Source of the DNA: Planctomycetota bacterium
GTDB lineage: Bacteria; Planctomycetota; Planctomycetia; Planctomycetales; Planctomycetaceae
NCBI GenBank assembly: GCA_003670925.1
Contig: QWQG01000187.1
Location: 1 to 49,021, forward strand
Direction: 5' to 3'
Length of the DNA: 49,021 bases
This document shows positions 36,906 through 44,570 of the stretch, in pieces. The notes beneath the pieces are model-generated. The model had not been told where the DNA came from. It made no database searches and saw only the letters and a list, made by a program, of their open reading frames with translations. Made by a program: the position numbers and the translations under genes. Each line of letters starts with the position of its first letter. The first letter of the stretch is position 1.

Positions 36906-37730
36906 TCAGTCAACGGCGATCAGGCGGTTGATAGCCTCGAGTTTCATTACCTTTGAGTAATGATTAACGCTCAGCCCCGGGGCGATTTCGGTTGGGATAT
37001 TCAACAACAGTTCGGTGCAATCCAGTGTATTGTGAGCGATGAAAGCCAGTCGTAGGGCTGAAATCGCATGTGTTCCATCGAACGCGGTTGGATCCGGAAC
37101 GACGATGGGGCCTGTATCAACCTGATAGAACATCTCACGCTCGCTCGCGTTGATCACCTTCACTGGATACTCGAGGAAAACGTGCGAACCATCGGCGAGT
37201 GAAAACTCCGTTTGCGACACCAATGGACGATTGGTAAGCACCGCTGCAACAATATCTTCAGTCGTCGACAGCAGTAGCCCAGATGTTTCCAGCAGATCGA
37301 GATTCATGTTGGTAAACGCTTCTGCACATTTTCCAGCTTGGCGTTCAGGTTGTGGGCCGAGTGTGGGAGGACTGAGTAGAACGCCCCGGTTGTTGCGGTC
37401 CCAACTCTTGATGACGAGGAATTCGTCGACTGACGCAATCAGGCACATATCAGCGGCCGGATCATGCCAGATGTTTTCACGAACATAAACCTGTTCGGCC
37501 TTGCACGAAGCACCAAGTACATACTCAATAGTTTCGGTCACGGCACCCACTCTCTTTGTGATGCGACAGACGCATTCCAGCGGGAAGCGTGCATTGTTCA
37601 AGGTGAACGGGGGTTGCTGGCTAATGGTTCTCGGCTGAGTGGTCTTTAAATCGATCCGAAATCGCACAAATGAGCGATAAAAGTCCGTCACAAGGAAACG
37701 ATTATCAGCATTATCTCGGTATGTGTTCAT
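36906..37730 (-). CDS. Hypothetical protein of unknown family
   Basis: A 274-residue protein without signal or membrane segments. Beta-rich stretches dominate (TISQQPPFTLNNARFPLEC, VYVRENIWHDPAADMCLIA, EFLVIKSWDRNNRGVLL and EFSLADGSHVFLEYPVKV); cysteines and histidines (for example ENIWHDP) could bind metal but are not arranged in a recognised motif. No known domain was identified. It lies between a Gfo/Idh gene and a cytosolic propeller protein on the same strand, which ties it to the island. Its start lacks a clear ribosome site. It may be a second representative of the class of undescribed beta-fold proteins, alongside the one at 29682. Confidence 0.72.
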   Translation of the reverse strand: MNTYRDNADNRFLVTDFYRSFVRFRIDLKTTQPRTISQQPPFTLNNARFPLECVCRITKRVGAVTETIEYVLGASCKAEQVYVRENIWHDPAADMCLIASVDEFLVIKSWDRNNRGVLLSPPTLGPQPERQAGKCAEAFTNMNLDLLETSGLLLSTTEDIVAAVLTNRPLVSQTEFSLADGSHVFLEYPVKVINASEREMFYQVDTGPIVVPDPTAFDGTHAISALRLAFIAHNTLDCTELLLNIPTEIAPGLSVNHYSKVMKLEAINRLIAVD

Positions 37731-37959
37731 TTCAAACGATAGCTTTCCGAATGTCGCATTGATCTACAGGATTGCTGTGATAAGAGTCCGTTGCCTAAAA
37801 ACTTCGTACACGATACCGCAAAACGTTCGAAAATTCTTCCTCGTTGGAAAGTTCAAGTTAAAAGTATTACTTGAGTTTGCCGGATGCGGTCAAATCATCG
37901 TCAAGTCAAGATCCCCATTTCCTTCACGCGGTGAGCTGGATTACCGATTGAAACGGGTT

Positions 37960-39009
37960 TCAGTATCTGGCTGTTGCGCTGGCAATCCGCCATACGCCGC
38001 GATTGTTTTCAGACGTCCCGTCACAGGCTTCGTAAAACATGCGATAGCGACAAGGCTCGCCCTCGAGTTGTGGCAGACAGATTACGCACATTTCCGAACA
38101 TTTCACAGAGTCGTAGCCGCTAGGGCCGGGAGATACGACTGGCTTTGAGTCCTTGTTCCACAGTAAGCCATCGTCCGAGACCGCCCGCAAAATATAAGCT
38201 CGATTCGGCTGGCTGTATCCAGCGTAGTACATCACATAACTGCCACCTGCAATGCAAAAGATTTCAGGCGCGAACGCCGCGTGTGAATCGAAGGCTTGGT
38301 CCTGAGCAATCCGCACGCCTGGATCTGGATGAAACAGAAGGCCACCATCGTTCGATTCGGCGCTCACAATCCCTCGGCCGCGATCGTAACAATACAGCCG
38401 ACATCTTCCACCACTCAGGCACACGATCCGAGGTGCCGAGTAGTTGTGACCTTCGGCTTCCAATCGCGTGCCGAGTTCTGGTGTCCACACGAGTCCGCCG
38501 TCCAACGACACGGCGCTGCGGATCGAATTCGTGACCGCCTGGGAACCAGAGCAGCACTCGTAATACATGCGCAGTCGCCCGCCGTCACCCACAGGGACAA
38601 CTTCGGAAGAAACAACGCGGAAATTGCCGGCACCGCCCGCCTGCGGCGACAATCGGACACCCGGTTCCGGAATCCAAATGTCGCCGTCCACAGAAAACGC
38701 ACTCAGGATGCGTGTCGTCGAGTTGTCGTAGTCGTTAGCCCCGACGGGGAATCCGGCCCGCGGCAATATCTGTGAGTAGTACATCCGATAGCCGCCGTCC
38801 GGTAACGCAATCACGCGCGGGCCGACTGCACCGCAGACACCGGTCCGCGTGGCGTCCGGCGACCATCGCGCTTCTGGCAGTGGATTGACGTCCGCATCTG
38901 GCGGTGCTTCGATCGCCACCGTCGCATCTTTGTTCCATAAGCACCCGGGGTCTGTTGCCACGGTATGAACTAAAGGTGATGCTGCTTGTGATTTTGACAG
39001 GTCGATCAC
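37960..39009 (-). CDS. Cytosolic glycosidase-like five-bladed or BNR-type beta-propeller protein
   Basis: A 349-residue protein starting with GTG at 39009 (AAGGA upstream). Repeats of the form S.DG..W.P..G.RL are seen, such as SVDGDIWIPEPGVRLS, SLDGGLVWTPELGTRL and SNDGGLLFHPDPGVRI, a pattern shared by sialidase Asp-boxes and the GH32/43/62/68-like five-bladed propellers. YRMYYSQILPRAG and YVMYYAGYSQPNRAYILRA are typical of the latter. There is no signal peptide, unlike the other propeller at 21350, so it acts in the cytoplasm. It may be a glycosidase or simply a binding protein; catalytic carboxylates were not identified. Confidence 0.72.
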   Translation of the reverse strand: MIDLSKSQAASPLVHTVATDPGCLWNKDATVAIEAPPDADVNPLPEARWSPDATRTGVCGAVGPRVIALPDGGYRMYYSQILPRAGFPVGANDYDNSTTRILSAFSVDGDIWIPEPGVRLSPQAGGAGNFRVVSSEVVPVGDGGRLRMYYECCSGSQAVTNSIRSAVSLDGGLVWTPELGTRLEAEGHNYSAPRIVCLSGGRCRLYCYDRGRGIVSAESNDGGLLFHPDPGVRIAQDQAFDSHAAFAPEIFCIAGGSYVMYYAGYSQPNRAYILRAVSDDGLLWNKDSKPVVSPGPSGYDSVKCSEMCVICLPQLEGEPCRYRMFYEACDGTSENNRGVWRIASATARY

Positions 39010-39523
39010 GTCAATATCCTTTGTCTACCGAGCAATGCGTCGTCAAATGCCTTGTTCCGCCGCGGCAACAAAACTCTGATTTCAATTATCCTCCCGAGAC
39101 TCTGAGCAGCCATCACCCAACCGACAATTTCGAAAGAATGTTTGCCCAAACGCCAAATGGGAGCCTCCTCGTCTTCTGCCAAAACTGTATTATCTGAGCC
39201 AAACTCAAAGGGAGTGTAGCTAGATTCGCAAAAATCCGGAGGTGTGGATTATTCATGGCCAAATTCTGACGGAGTTGGCCCCAAAAAACGTCTCAATAAA
39301 AACCGAGTTTTGGAACGTGAGTGGATCTCGTAGCGCGCAACTGCAGCATGTTTGAGCAGTCCACCTCAAAAAACGCACTTGGCTGGAAGCCCTGAATCTC
39401 GAAACTGGCGTGCGGAGTGCGAAGTAATACTCCCAGATCGAATGAAATCAAATCAAGGAAAGTGACAGTGATGCAAGACACCGATCTGTACGTCATGCGG
39501 CTTGCGACGAAGAGTAGCCGATC
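39010..39523. other. Intergenic region of 514 bases between divergent genes
   Basis: It should contain the promoters of the propeller gene (minus) and the Gfo/Idh gene (plus). An antisense frame at 39293-39541 was not judged coding. No repeat, RNA gene or clear operator was recognised. Confidence 0.45.
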
Positions 39524-40546
39524 ATGAGTGATCCGCACCAAGTCTTAATTGTTGGCGTCGGGTCCATTGGTGAACGCCATTTGCGTTGTTTTCAGGCAAC
39601 GGGGCGTGCCGAGGTGTCATTCGTTGAGACCAATGCTGCGCTCCGAGTCGCGATTTCCGAACGCTATGGTGTTTGTGGTTTTGCGGATCTTGACGCAGCG
39701 TTGGCTGATCAGGGCATTGGGCGACATCCAGCGGCTCGACGCATCACAGCAGCCGTCATCGCCACGCCCGCAAATCGACATCTAGAGATTGCTATCCGAC
39801 TAGCAGAAGCCGGCATCCATCTCCTGATTGAAAAGCCGCTCAGTACCAGCATCGACGGTGCCGACCTGCTGACACAAATTGTCCGCCAGCGTGGCCTCGT
39901 GGTTGGCGTGGCTTATGTTCTGCGCTGTTATCCCGCATTGGGAGCGATGCGGGCCGCCGTGTTGAGCGGGCAGTTCGGAAAGCCCGTCGAGATTGTGGCC
40001 GTCTGTGGTCAGCATTTTCCTACATACCGGCCCGCTTATCGTAACACGTACTACGTAGATCGTGCCACGGGAGGGGGCGCAATCCAAGATGCGCTGACGC
40101 ATGTTTTGAATGCCGGTGAATGGCTAGTCGGCCCGATCGAACGACTCGTCGCGGATGCCGCTCACCGCGTACTTGAGGGCGTGACCGTTGAAGACACGGC
40201 CCATGTGTTGACACGTCACGGAGATGTGCTTGGAAGCTATAGTCTGAACCAGCATCAAGCACCAAACGAAGTCACGGTCACCATTATCTGTCAAAGTGGC
40301 ACAGTCCGCTGGGAAACGCATGCTCAACGCTGGCGCTGGATGATCCACCCTGACGAGCTTTGGCATGACGAACCGCACGAAACTCAGCCCCGCGACGCCG
40401 CATTCGTGACGCAAGCCAATCGATTTCTCGATGCGGTTGCAGGCCACACCTCGTTGCTTTGCAGTCTGGCTGAGGGCGTGCAAACATTGCGCGTCAATCT
40501 GGCCGCACTGGCGAGTATTGAACAGGGATGCTGGCAAACACTTTAA
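39524..40546 (+). CDS. Gfo/Idh/MocA family oxidoreductase
   Basis: A 340-residue cytoplasmic NAD(P)-dependent oxidoreductase. GVGSIGERHLRCF is the Rossmann motif, HLLIEKPLSTS has the EKP Lys, and GGGAIQDALTHVLNAGEWL contains the second-domain acid/histidine pair. It heads the last plus-strand arm; the amidohydrolase/aminotransferase fusion begins 21 bases after its stop, so they are co-transcribed. This type is common beside aminotransferases in amino-sugar pathways, where it makes the keto group to be aminated; that is the simplest reading here. Confidence 0.94.
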   Translation: MSDPHQVLIVGVGSIGERHLRCFQATGRAEVSFVETNAALRVAISERYGVCGFADLDAALADQGIGRHPAARRITAAVIATPANRHLEIAIRLAEAGIHLLIEKPLSTSIDGADLLTQIVRQRGLVVGVAYVLRCYPALGAMRAAVLSGQFGKPVEIVAVCGQHFPTYRPAYRNTYYVDRATGGGAIQDALTHVLNAGEWLVGPIERLVADAAHRVLEGVTVEDTAHVLTRHGDVLGSYSLNQHQAPNEVTVTIICQSGTVRWETHAQRWRWMIHPDELWHDEPHETQPRDAAFVTQANRFLDAVAGHTSLLCSLAEGVQTLRVNLAALASIEQGCWQTL

Positions 40547-40567
40547 TCACTTTTGAGGATACTCCAT

Positions 40568-42931
40568 ATGTCGCCGTCTTTGAGAGACTTCTCGGCACAC
40601 GATCAGCAAATTTGGGATGAGGAACTCCAAGACTTCGTCCCAGATCGAGTGTTCGACGCTCATATTCACATGTTCCATCCTGAGCATGTGAAGGCAACTT
40701 CGCCGTCGTCGGCGACCCCGTGGAGTTTCGCGGACTTCACCACGTTGCAGGAATGGGCCGCGCGATTATACCCCGGTCGCGAAACACATTTTCTGGTACT
40801 GGGGACGCCGACGCTCGGAATTGACGTCGATTCTCACAACCACTGGTGCATCGAGCAGGTCAGACGAGATCCCCAATCGCGAATGAATCGCTTGGTGACT
40901 CCGGCGTGTCGCGTGCAGGACATTGCTGCCGACATCCGCGAGCGAGGGTTTAGCGGACTTAAACCGTACCGTTTGTTCTCCACCACGGGGGATATCGCAC
41001 AATGCCGCATTCACGAGTTTTTGCCCCACGCGCAATTGGAGTTAGCGAACGACATGGGACTGTGGGTCACGCTGCACCTGTCTCGTTTCCACGGTTGTGC
41101 TGACGATTTAAACCTAAACGATCTGCGGGATTTCACCAGCCGTCGTTACCCTCACATCAAATGGATTCTCGCCCATTGCGCTCGGAGTTTCACCTACTGG
41201 CCGATCCGTAAGGCCATCGACCAGCTCCGCGATCTGCCGAATATCTGGTACGACGTTTCGGCAGTGACTGACGTACGCCCGCTCATTACTTTGTTTTCAC
41301 GTGAAGATCGCCGCCGGATTTTGTATGGATCAGACGGCATTGACGCGACGTATTTTCATGGCCAGTACGCCGCAATGGGACGAGCTTGGCAGTCTGTAGA
41401 TAGCGGTCGCTTAAATCTGCAATTTCCCCATTGCGATGGCCGCCCAATTTTAGCGATCTATGAGCAATTACTCGCGATGAAGCATGCGGCAGAGATTGCC
41501 CAATGGTCTGCAGACGACATTCAGAATCTTTTTTGGAGAAACGCGGCCTCCGCGTTTCGTGTTCAGTTCGGTAATGAAGATCCTACCACTGTGTCGGCGA
41601 TCGGTGAGCAGACTCAGACGATGTACGCCCGAGCCAAACAGCTTATTCCTGGCGGAACGCAATTGCTCAGTAAGCGGCCGGAGATGTTCGCTCCCGGACT
41701 CTGGCCAGCCTACGCGCGTGAGGCACATGGTTGTGAAGTAACAGACCTTGATGGCCGTCGCTTCATCGATATGACTACATCGGGAATCGGTTCGTGTCTC
41801 CTGGGATACGCCGATCCGGATGTCACGGCAGCCGTTCAGCAACGTATTGCAAGGGGCTCAATGTCGACACTTAACGCCGCTGCGGAAGTTGAGCTAGCTG
41901 AACTCCTGATTGAACTGCACCCGTGGGCCGAGCAGGTGCGCTATGCGCGTTCTGGCGGTGAGTCCATGGCAATCGCCGTCCGTATCGCGCGAGCGGCAAC
42001 CGGTCGTGATAAGATTGCATTCTGTGGTTATCACGGATGGTCTGATTGGTATCTAGCGGCAAATGTGAATCCGGCTGGTGCTGCCGACAGTCTACAGGGA
42101 CACCTGTTACCGGGCTTGGCACCGGCAGGCGTACCGCGTGGTCTTGCCGGAACCGCATTGCCTTTTACTTACAACCGATTACATGAATTGGAGCAGATCG
42201 TAACCCAACACGGCAACGAACTTGCGGCGGTGGTGATGGAACCAACACGTTCGACCGATCCTGATACCGGCTTTCTCGAGGGCGTCCGCAAACTTTGTGA
42301 CCGTTGCGGTGCAGCACTGGTCTTTGACGAAATTTCGTCCGGTTGGCGAATGCATCTCGGCGGTGCCCATTTGAAATACGGTGTGCTGCCGGACGTTGCT
42401 GTGTTTGCCAAAGCCATCGGCAATGGTCACCCGATGGCCGCAATCATCGGCCGTCGTTGCATCATGGACGCTGCTCAAACGTCATTCATTAGCAGTACCT
42501 ACTGGACCGAGGGTGTTGGTCCGACTGCTGCGGTGGCGACCATCCGGAAACTGCGAGAAGTAAACATCGCAGCTCACACCAGTCACATCGGTGGCCTGAT
42601 GCGCGATGGCTGGAAGAGTCTCGGGCAACGACTGGGGGTGCCAGTCAAAGTCTCTGGTCACCCGGCCCTGCTGCATTTAAGTTTCGACCACGAACAAGCG
42701 GCTGCCCTAGGAACGCTACTGACAGCGCGGATGCTTGAACAAGGCTATCTTACCGGCAGCGGCTTCTACCCGAGCTTCGCCCATAAAAAACACCATCTCA
42801 GCCAATACCTGACTGCTATCGAACCGGTCTTCGTTGAACTTGCTGATGCCATCCGTCTTGGCGACGTGTTGCGCCGCCTACAGTCTATCGACGTTCCTGT
42901 ACGCCACACTGGCTTTGCCAGATTGACGTGA
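40568..42931 (+). CDS. Amidohydrolase fused to class III aminotransferase
   Basis: A 787-residue protein made of two enzymes. Residues 1-335 are an amidohydrolase-2-type TIM barrel: HxH at His32/His34 (FDAHIHMFHPE), GLKPYRLFSTTGD, WILAHCARS with His203, and LYGSDGIDATYF with Asp256, as in lactonases and ACMSD-like decarboxylases. After a linker, from about 352 (MYARAKQLIPGGTQLLS) to the end is a full-length class III aminotransferase like glutamate-1-semialdehyde aminomutase: SGGESMAIAVRIARAATG, VVMEPTRSTDP, ALVFDEISSGWRM, and PLP Lys615 in VFAKAIGNGHPM. The start follows GAGGAT; a TTG at 40553 is the alternative. The frame is continuous, with no stop between the halves. Two steps on one intermediate, or channelling, are plausible. 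Confidence 0.93.
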   Translation: MSPSLRDFSAHDQQIWDEELQDFVPDRVFDAHIHMFHPEHVKATSPSSATPWSFADFTTLQEWAARLYPGRETHFLVLGTPTLGIDVDSHNHWCIEQVRRDPQSRMNRLVTPACRVQDIAADIRERGFSGLKPYRLFSTTGDIAQCRIHEFLPHAQLELANDMGLWVTLHLSRFHGCADDLNLNDLRDFTSRRYPHIKWILAHCARSFTYWPIRKAIDQLRDLPNIWYDVSAVTDVRPLITLFSREDRRRILYGSDGIDATYFHGQYAAMGRAWQSVDSGRLNLQFPHCDGRPILAIYEQLLAMKHAAEIAQWSADDIQNLFWRNAASAFRVQFGNEDPTTVSAIGEQTQTMYARAKQLIPGGTQLLSKRPEMFAPGLWPAYAREAHGCEVTDLDGRRFIDMTTSGIGSCLLGYADPDVTAAVQQRIARGSMSTLNAAAEVELAELLIELHPWAEQVRYARSGGESMAIAVRIARAATGRDKIAFCGYHGWSDWYLAANVNPAGAADSLQGHLLPGLAPAGVPRGLAGTALPFTYNRLHELEQIVTQHGNELAAVVMEPTRSTDPDTGFLEGVRKLCDRCGAALVFDEISSGWRMHLGGAHLKYGVLPDVAVFAKAIGNGHPMAAIIGRRCIMDAAQTSFISSTYWTEGVGPTAAVATIRKLREVNIAAHTSHIGGLMRDGWKSLGQRLGVPVKVSGHPALLHLSFDHEQAAALGTLLTARMLEQGYLTGSGFYPSFAHKKHHLSQYLTAIEPVFVELADAIRLGDVLRRLQSIDVPVRHTGFARLT

Positions 42932-42940
42932 CGATCTTGA

Positions 42941-43504
42941 TCAGATTGCTCCTGCAGTTCCAGAATTGCAGGGTTCGCCACTCACGTTATCGATCGCACT
43001 GAGGTGTAGCCAGCAATCGGCCCATTGGCCAAAGTTTTCTTCGACGCTAATGCGAAGTCTTGTCAGACCGTGCTGGTGATTCAGCTTCAGCCGTGCAATG
43101 AGCGCATGCCCAATCCACTGGGCAATCAGTTCTGCGGTCGTGTTTTCAATTGGCAAGATCACACAGTCCTCGCGTGGAAACACCCAACGGCGGTCTTCAA
43201 ATCGAGCTGTGACTTCACGCTCATCGTCGGAAACTTCGAGCTGAATCATGGGGTGCCGTGCAGGCAAAAGTACCCGGTGATCCAGTTCCTGCACGAGCAA
43301 CTGAAGTCCATCGCGTAGAGCAATAAAATCAAACACATAGTGATTCTCGTCCAGTGGCCCTTGGATTTCTGCTTCGACACGCCAATTATGGCCGTGAATC
43401 CGCTCACAAATGCTGCGATTGAATGTAATAAAATGTGCGGCGCTGAAGACCAGCGTGTCCTTTGTGACGCGAACGCTCCAAGTATCGATCGAAGATATTG
43501 TCAT
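42941..43504 (-). CDS. 6-pyruvoyl-tetrahydropterin synthase-like protein
   Basis: A 187-residue pterin-family enzyme. The zinc and catalytic residues of the PTPS/QueD fold are seen: FSAAHF (first zinc His), ICERIHGHNW (catalytic-type Cys, then two His), YVFDF and LDHR in the middle, ENTTAELIAQWI, and VEENFGQWADCWL with the catalytic Glu. It is longer than QueD (about 120-140 residues) by a loop rich in basic and acidic residues. Its ATG shares one base with the upstream stop (TGATG), so it is translationally coupled to the CitG-like gene. Possible roles are in queuosine or in a modified folate/methanopterin cofactor; the pairing favours the latter. Confidence 0.9.
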   Translation of the reverse strand: MTISSIDTWSVRVTKDTLVFSAAHFITFNRSICERIHGHNWRVEAEIQGPLDENHYVFDFIALRDGLQLLVQELDHRVLLPARHPMIQLEVSDDEREVTARFEDRRWVFPREDCVILPIENTTAELIAQWIGHALIARLKLNHQHGLTRLRISVEENFGQWADCWLHLSAIDNVSGEPCNSGTAGAI

Positions 43505-44400
43505 CAGTCAGGTTTCCTTTTGAACCAATCCCCGGCGGGAATCAGTCCGCCATCACGCAGCGCGGCAAATAGAATCGCGGCGATAAAATCGGCAGTAGTA
43601 CCAGGGTTACGGCGATTGCCATCCTCACGAAGAAACGCGTCGAACTCAGCAAATTGTGGTGCTGCATGGTGCTGGATGGGCCAACCGCTGTCGAGCAGTT
43701 TTTGAGCCTTTTCGCGCACAACGTCAGACATCTGCTGGCCACACTTGCGGCCAATCAAGCTGTCACCGTAGGCAGCCAACAGACGCACGGCAAGCCATGA
43801 AATCTGCAGTGGCTGCGGTAAACCTATGGCACCAGTTTCTGTCAGCCAATCGAATCCACATGTCAGCACTTGCTCAAATCCGTTGGCGTACTGAGCCGCA
43901 ATCAGGTCGCGTTCCGCGGCGAACATCATACATTCCTGCAGGTTGCGGGTTGGTTCGTCATTAAGATCCTGCTCACAGGCTTTGCCTAACCCTGCTGGCT
44001 GAGCCATCCGAATGGCAGCATAAACCAAACGACTATCTGCCACGGTTGTCGACTCCAGCACTTTAAATATCCCCTCCGACAGCGGCCTGTCGCGAGGAAC
44101 TGTGGCCAGTGGCGCCAACAACAGAATAATCCCCAAGTTCGTATTGTGATTTACGACTTCACGAGTCGCCTGAACTGCTTTGAAAATCGTTTCGCCGAGC
44201 GACTGCTCACACGCGGTCGCAAGCACTGGCGCAATCGCCCGCGCTGACTTGAGATAGTCCACAATCGACGCATCCGCAAATCCATGCCCAGGAGCCACAT
44301 TGCCAGCTTTGGGGCTCATCACTTCCATTGCGCAGGCGACTTCAATAAGTTCCACCAGAGAAACAGGGCTACATGCCGTCGTAAAAGAGTTTGTCATCAT
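43504..44400 (-). CDS. CitG/MdcB-like triphosphoribosyl-dephospho-CoA synthase family protein
   Basis: A 298-residue protein with the fold of the CitG family, which joins ATP and dephospho-CoA for citrate lyase or malonate decarboxylase cofactors. Conserved patterns are SPKAGNVAPGHGFADA near the N-terminus (KxG loop), HNTNLGIILLLAPLA (the Asn-rich motif) and a C-terminal RRNPGTTADFIAAILF. Neither citrate lyase nor malonate decarboxylase genes are nearby, so classical CitG function is doubtful. From memory, such proteins appear in clusters for tetrahydromethanopterin C1 metabolism in methylotrophs and planctomycetes. The start is at 44400 (MMTNSF) or 44397; the frame extends upstream to 44457. 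It is followed with an overlap by the PTPS-like gene. Confidence 0.8.
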   Translation of the reverse strand: MMTNSFTTACSPVSLVELIEVACAMEVMSPKAGNVAPGHGFADASIVDYLKSARAIAPVLATACEQSLGETIFKAVQATREVVNHNTNLGIILLLAPLATVPRDRPLSEGIFKVLESTTVADSRLVYAAIRMAQPAGLGKACEQDLNDEPTRNLQECMMFAAERDLIAAQYANGFEQVLTCGFDWLTETGAIGLPQPLQISWLAVRLLAAYGDSLIGRKCGQQMSDVVREKAQKLLDSGWPIQHHAAPQFAEFDAFLREDGNRRNPGTTADFIAAILFAALRDGGLIPAGDWFKRKPD

Positions 44401-44570
44401 TTGTTTTTCTGAGGCGAAGTCGTTCCGCCACTCGTATTCTTCGGCCCGAACGAGCAACCAAGACGCTAGGTTGTAGTTGCCGTCAGCCCAGTGTCATGCA
44501 TCCCTTGTGTCCACACCAGACCATCTGCGGCGGCGCAGTCCCCGAGGGACACACGTCCCGAAATCTAATG

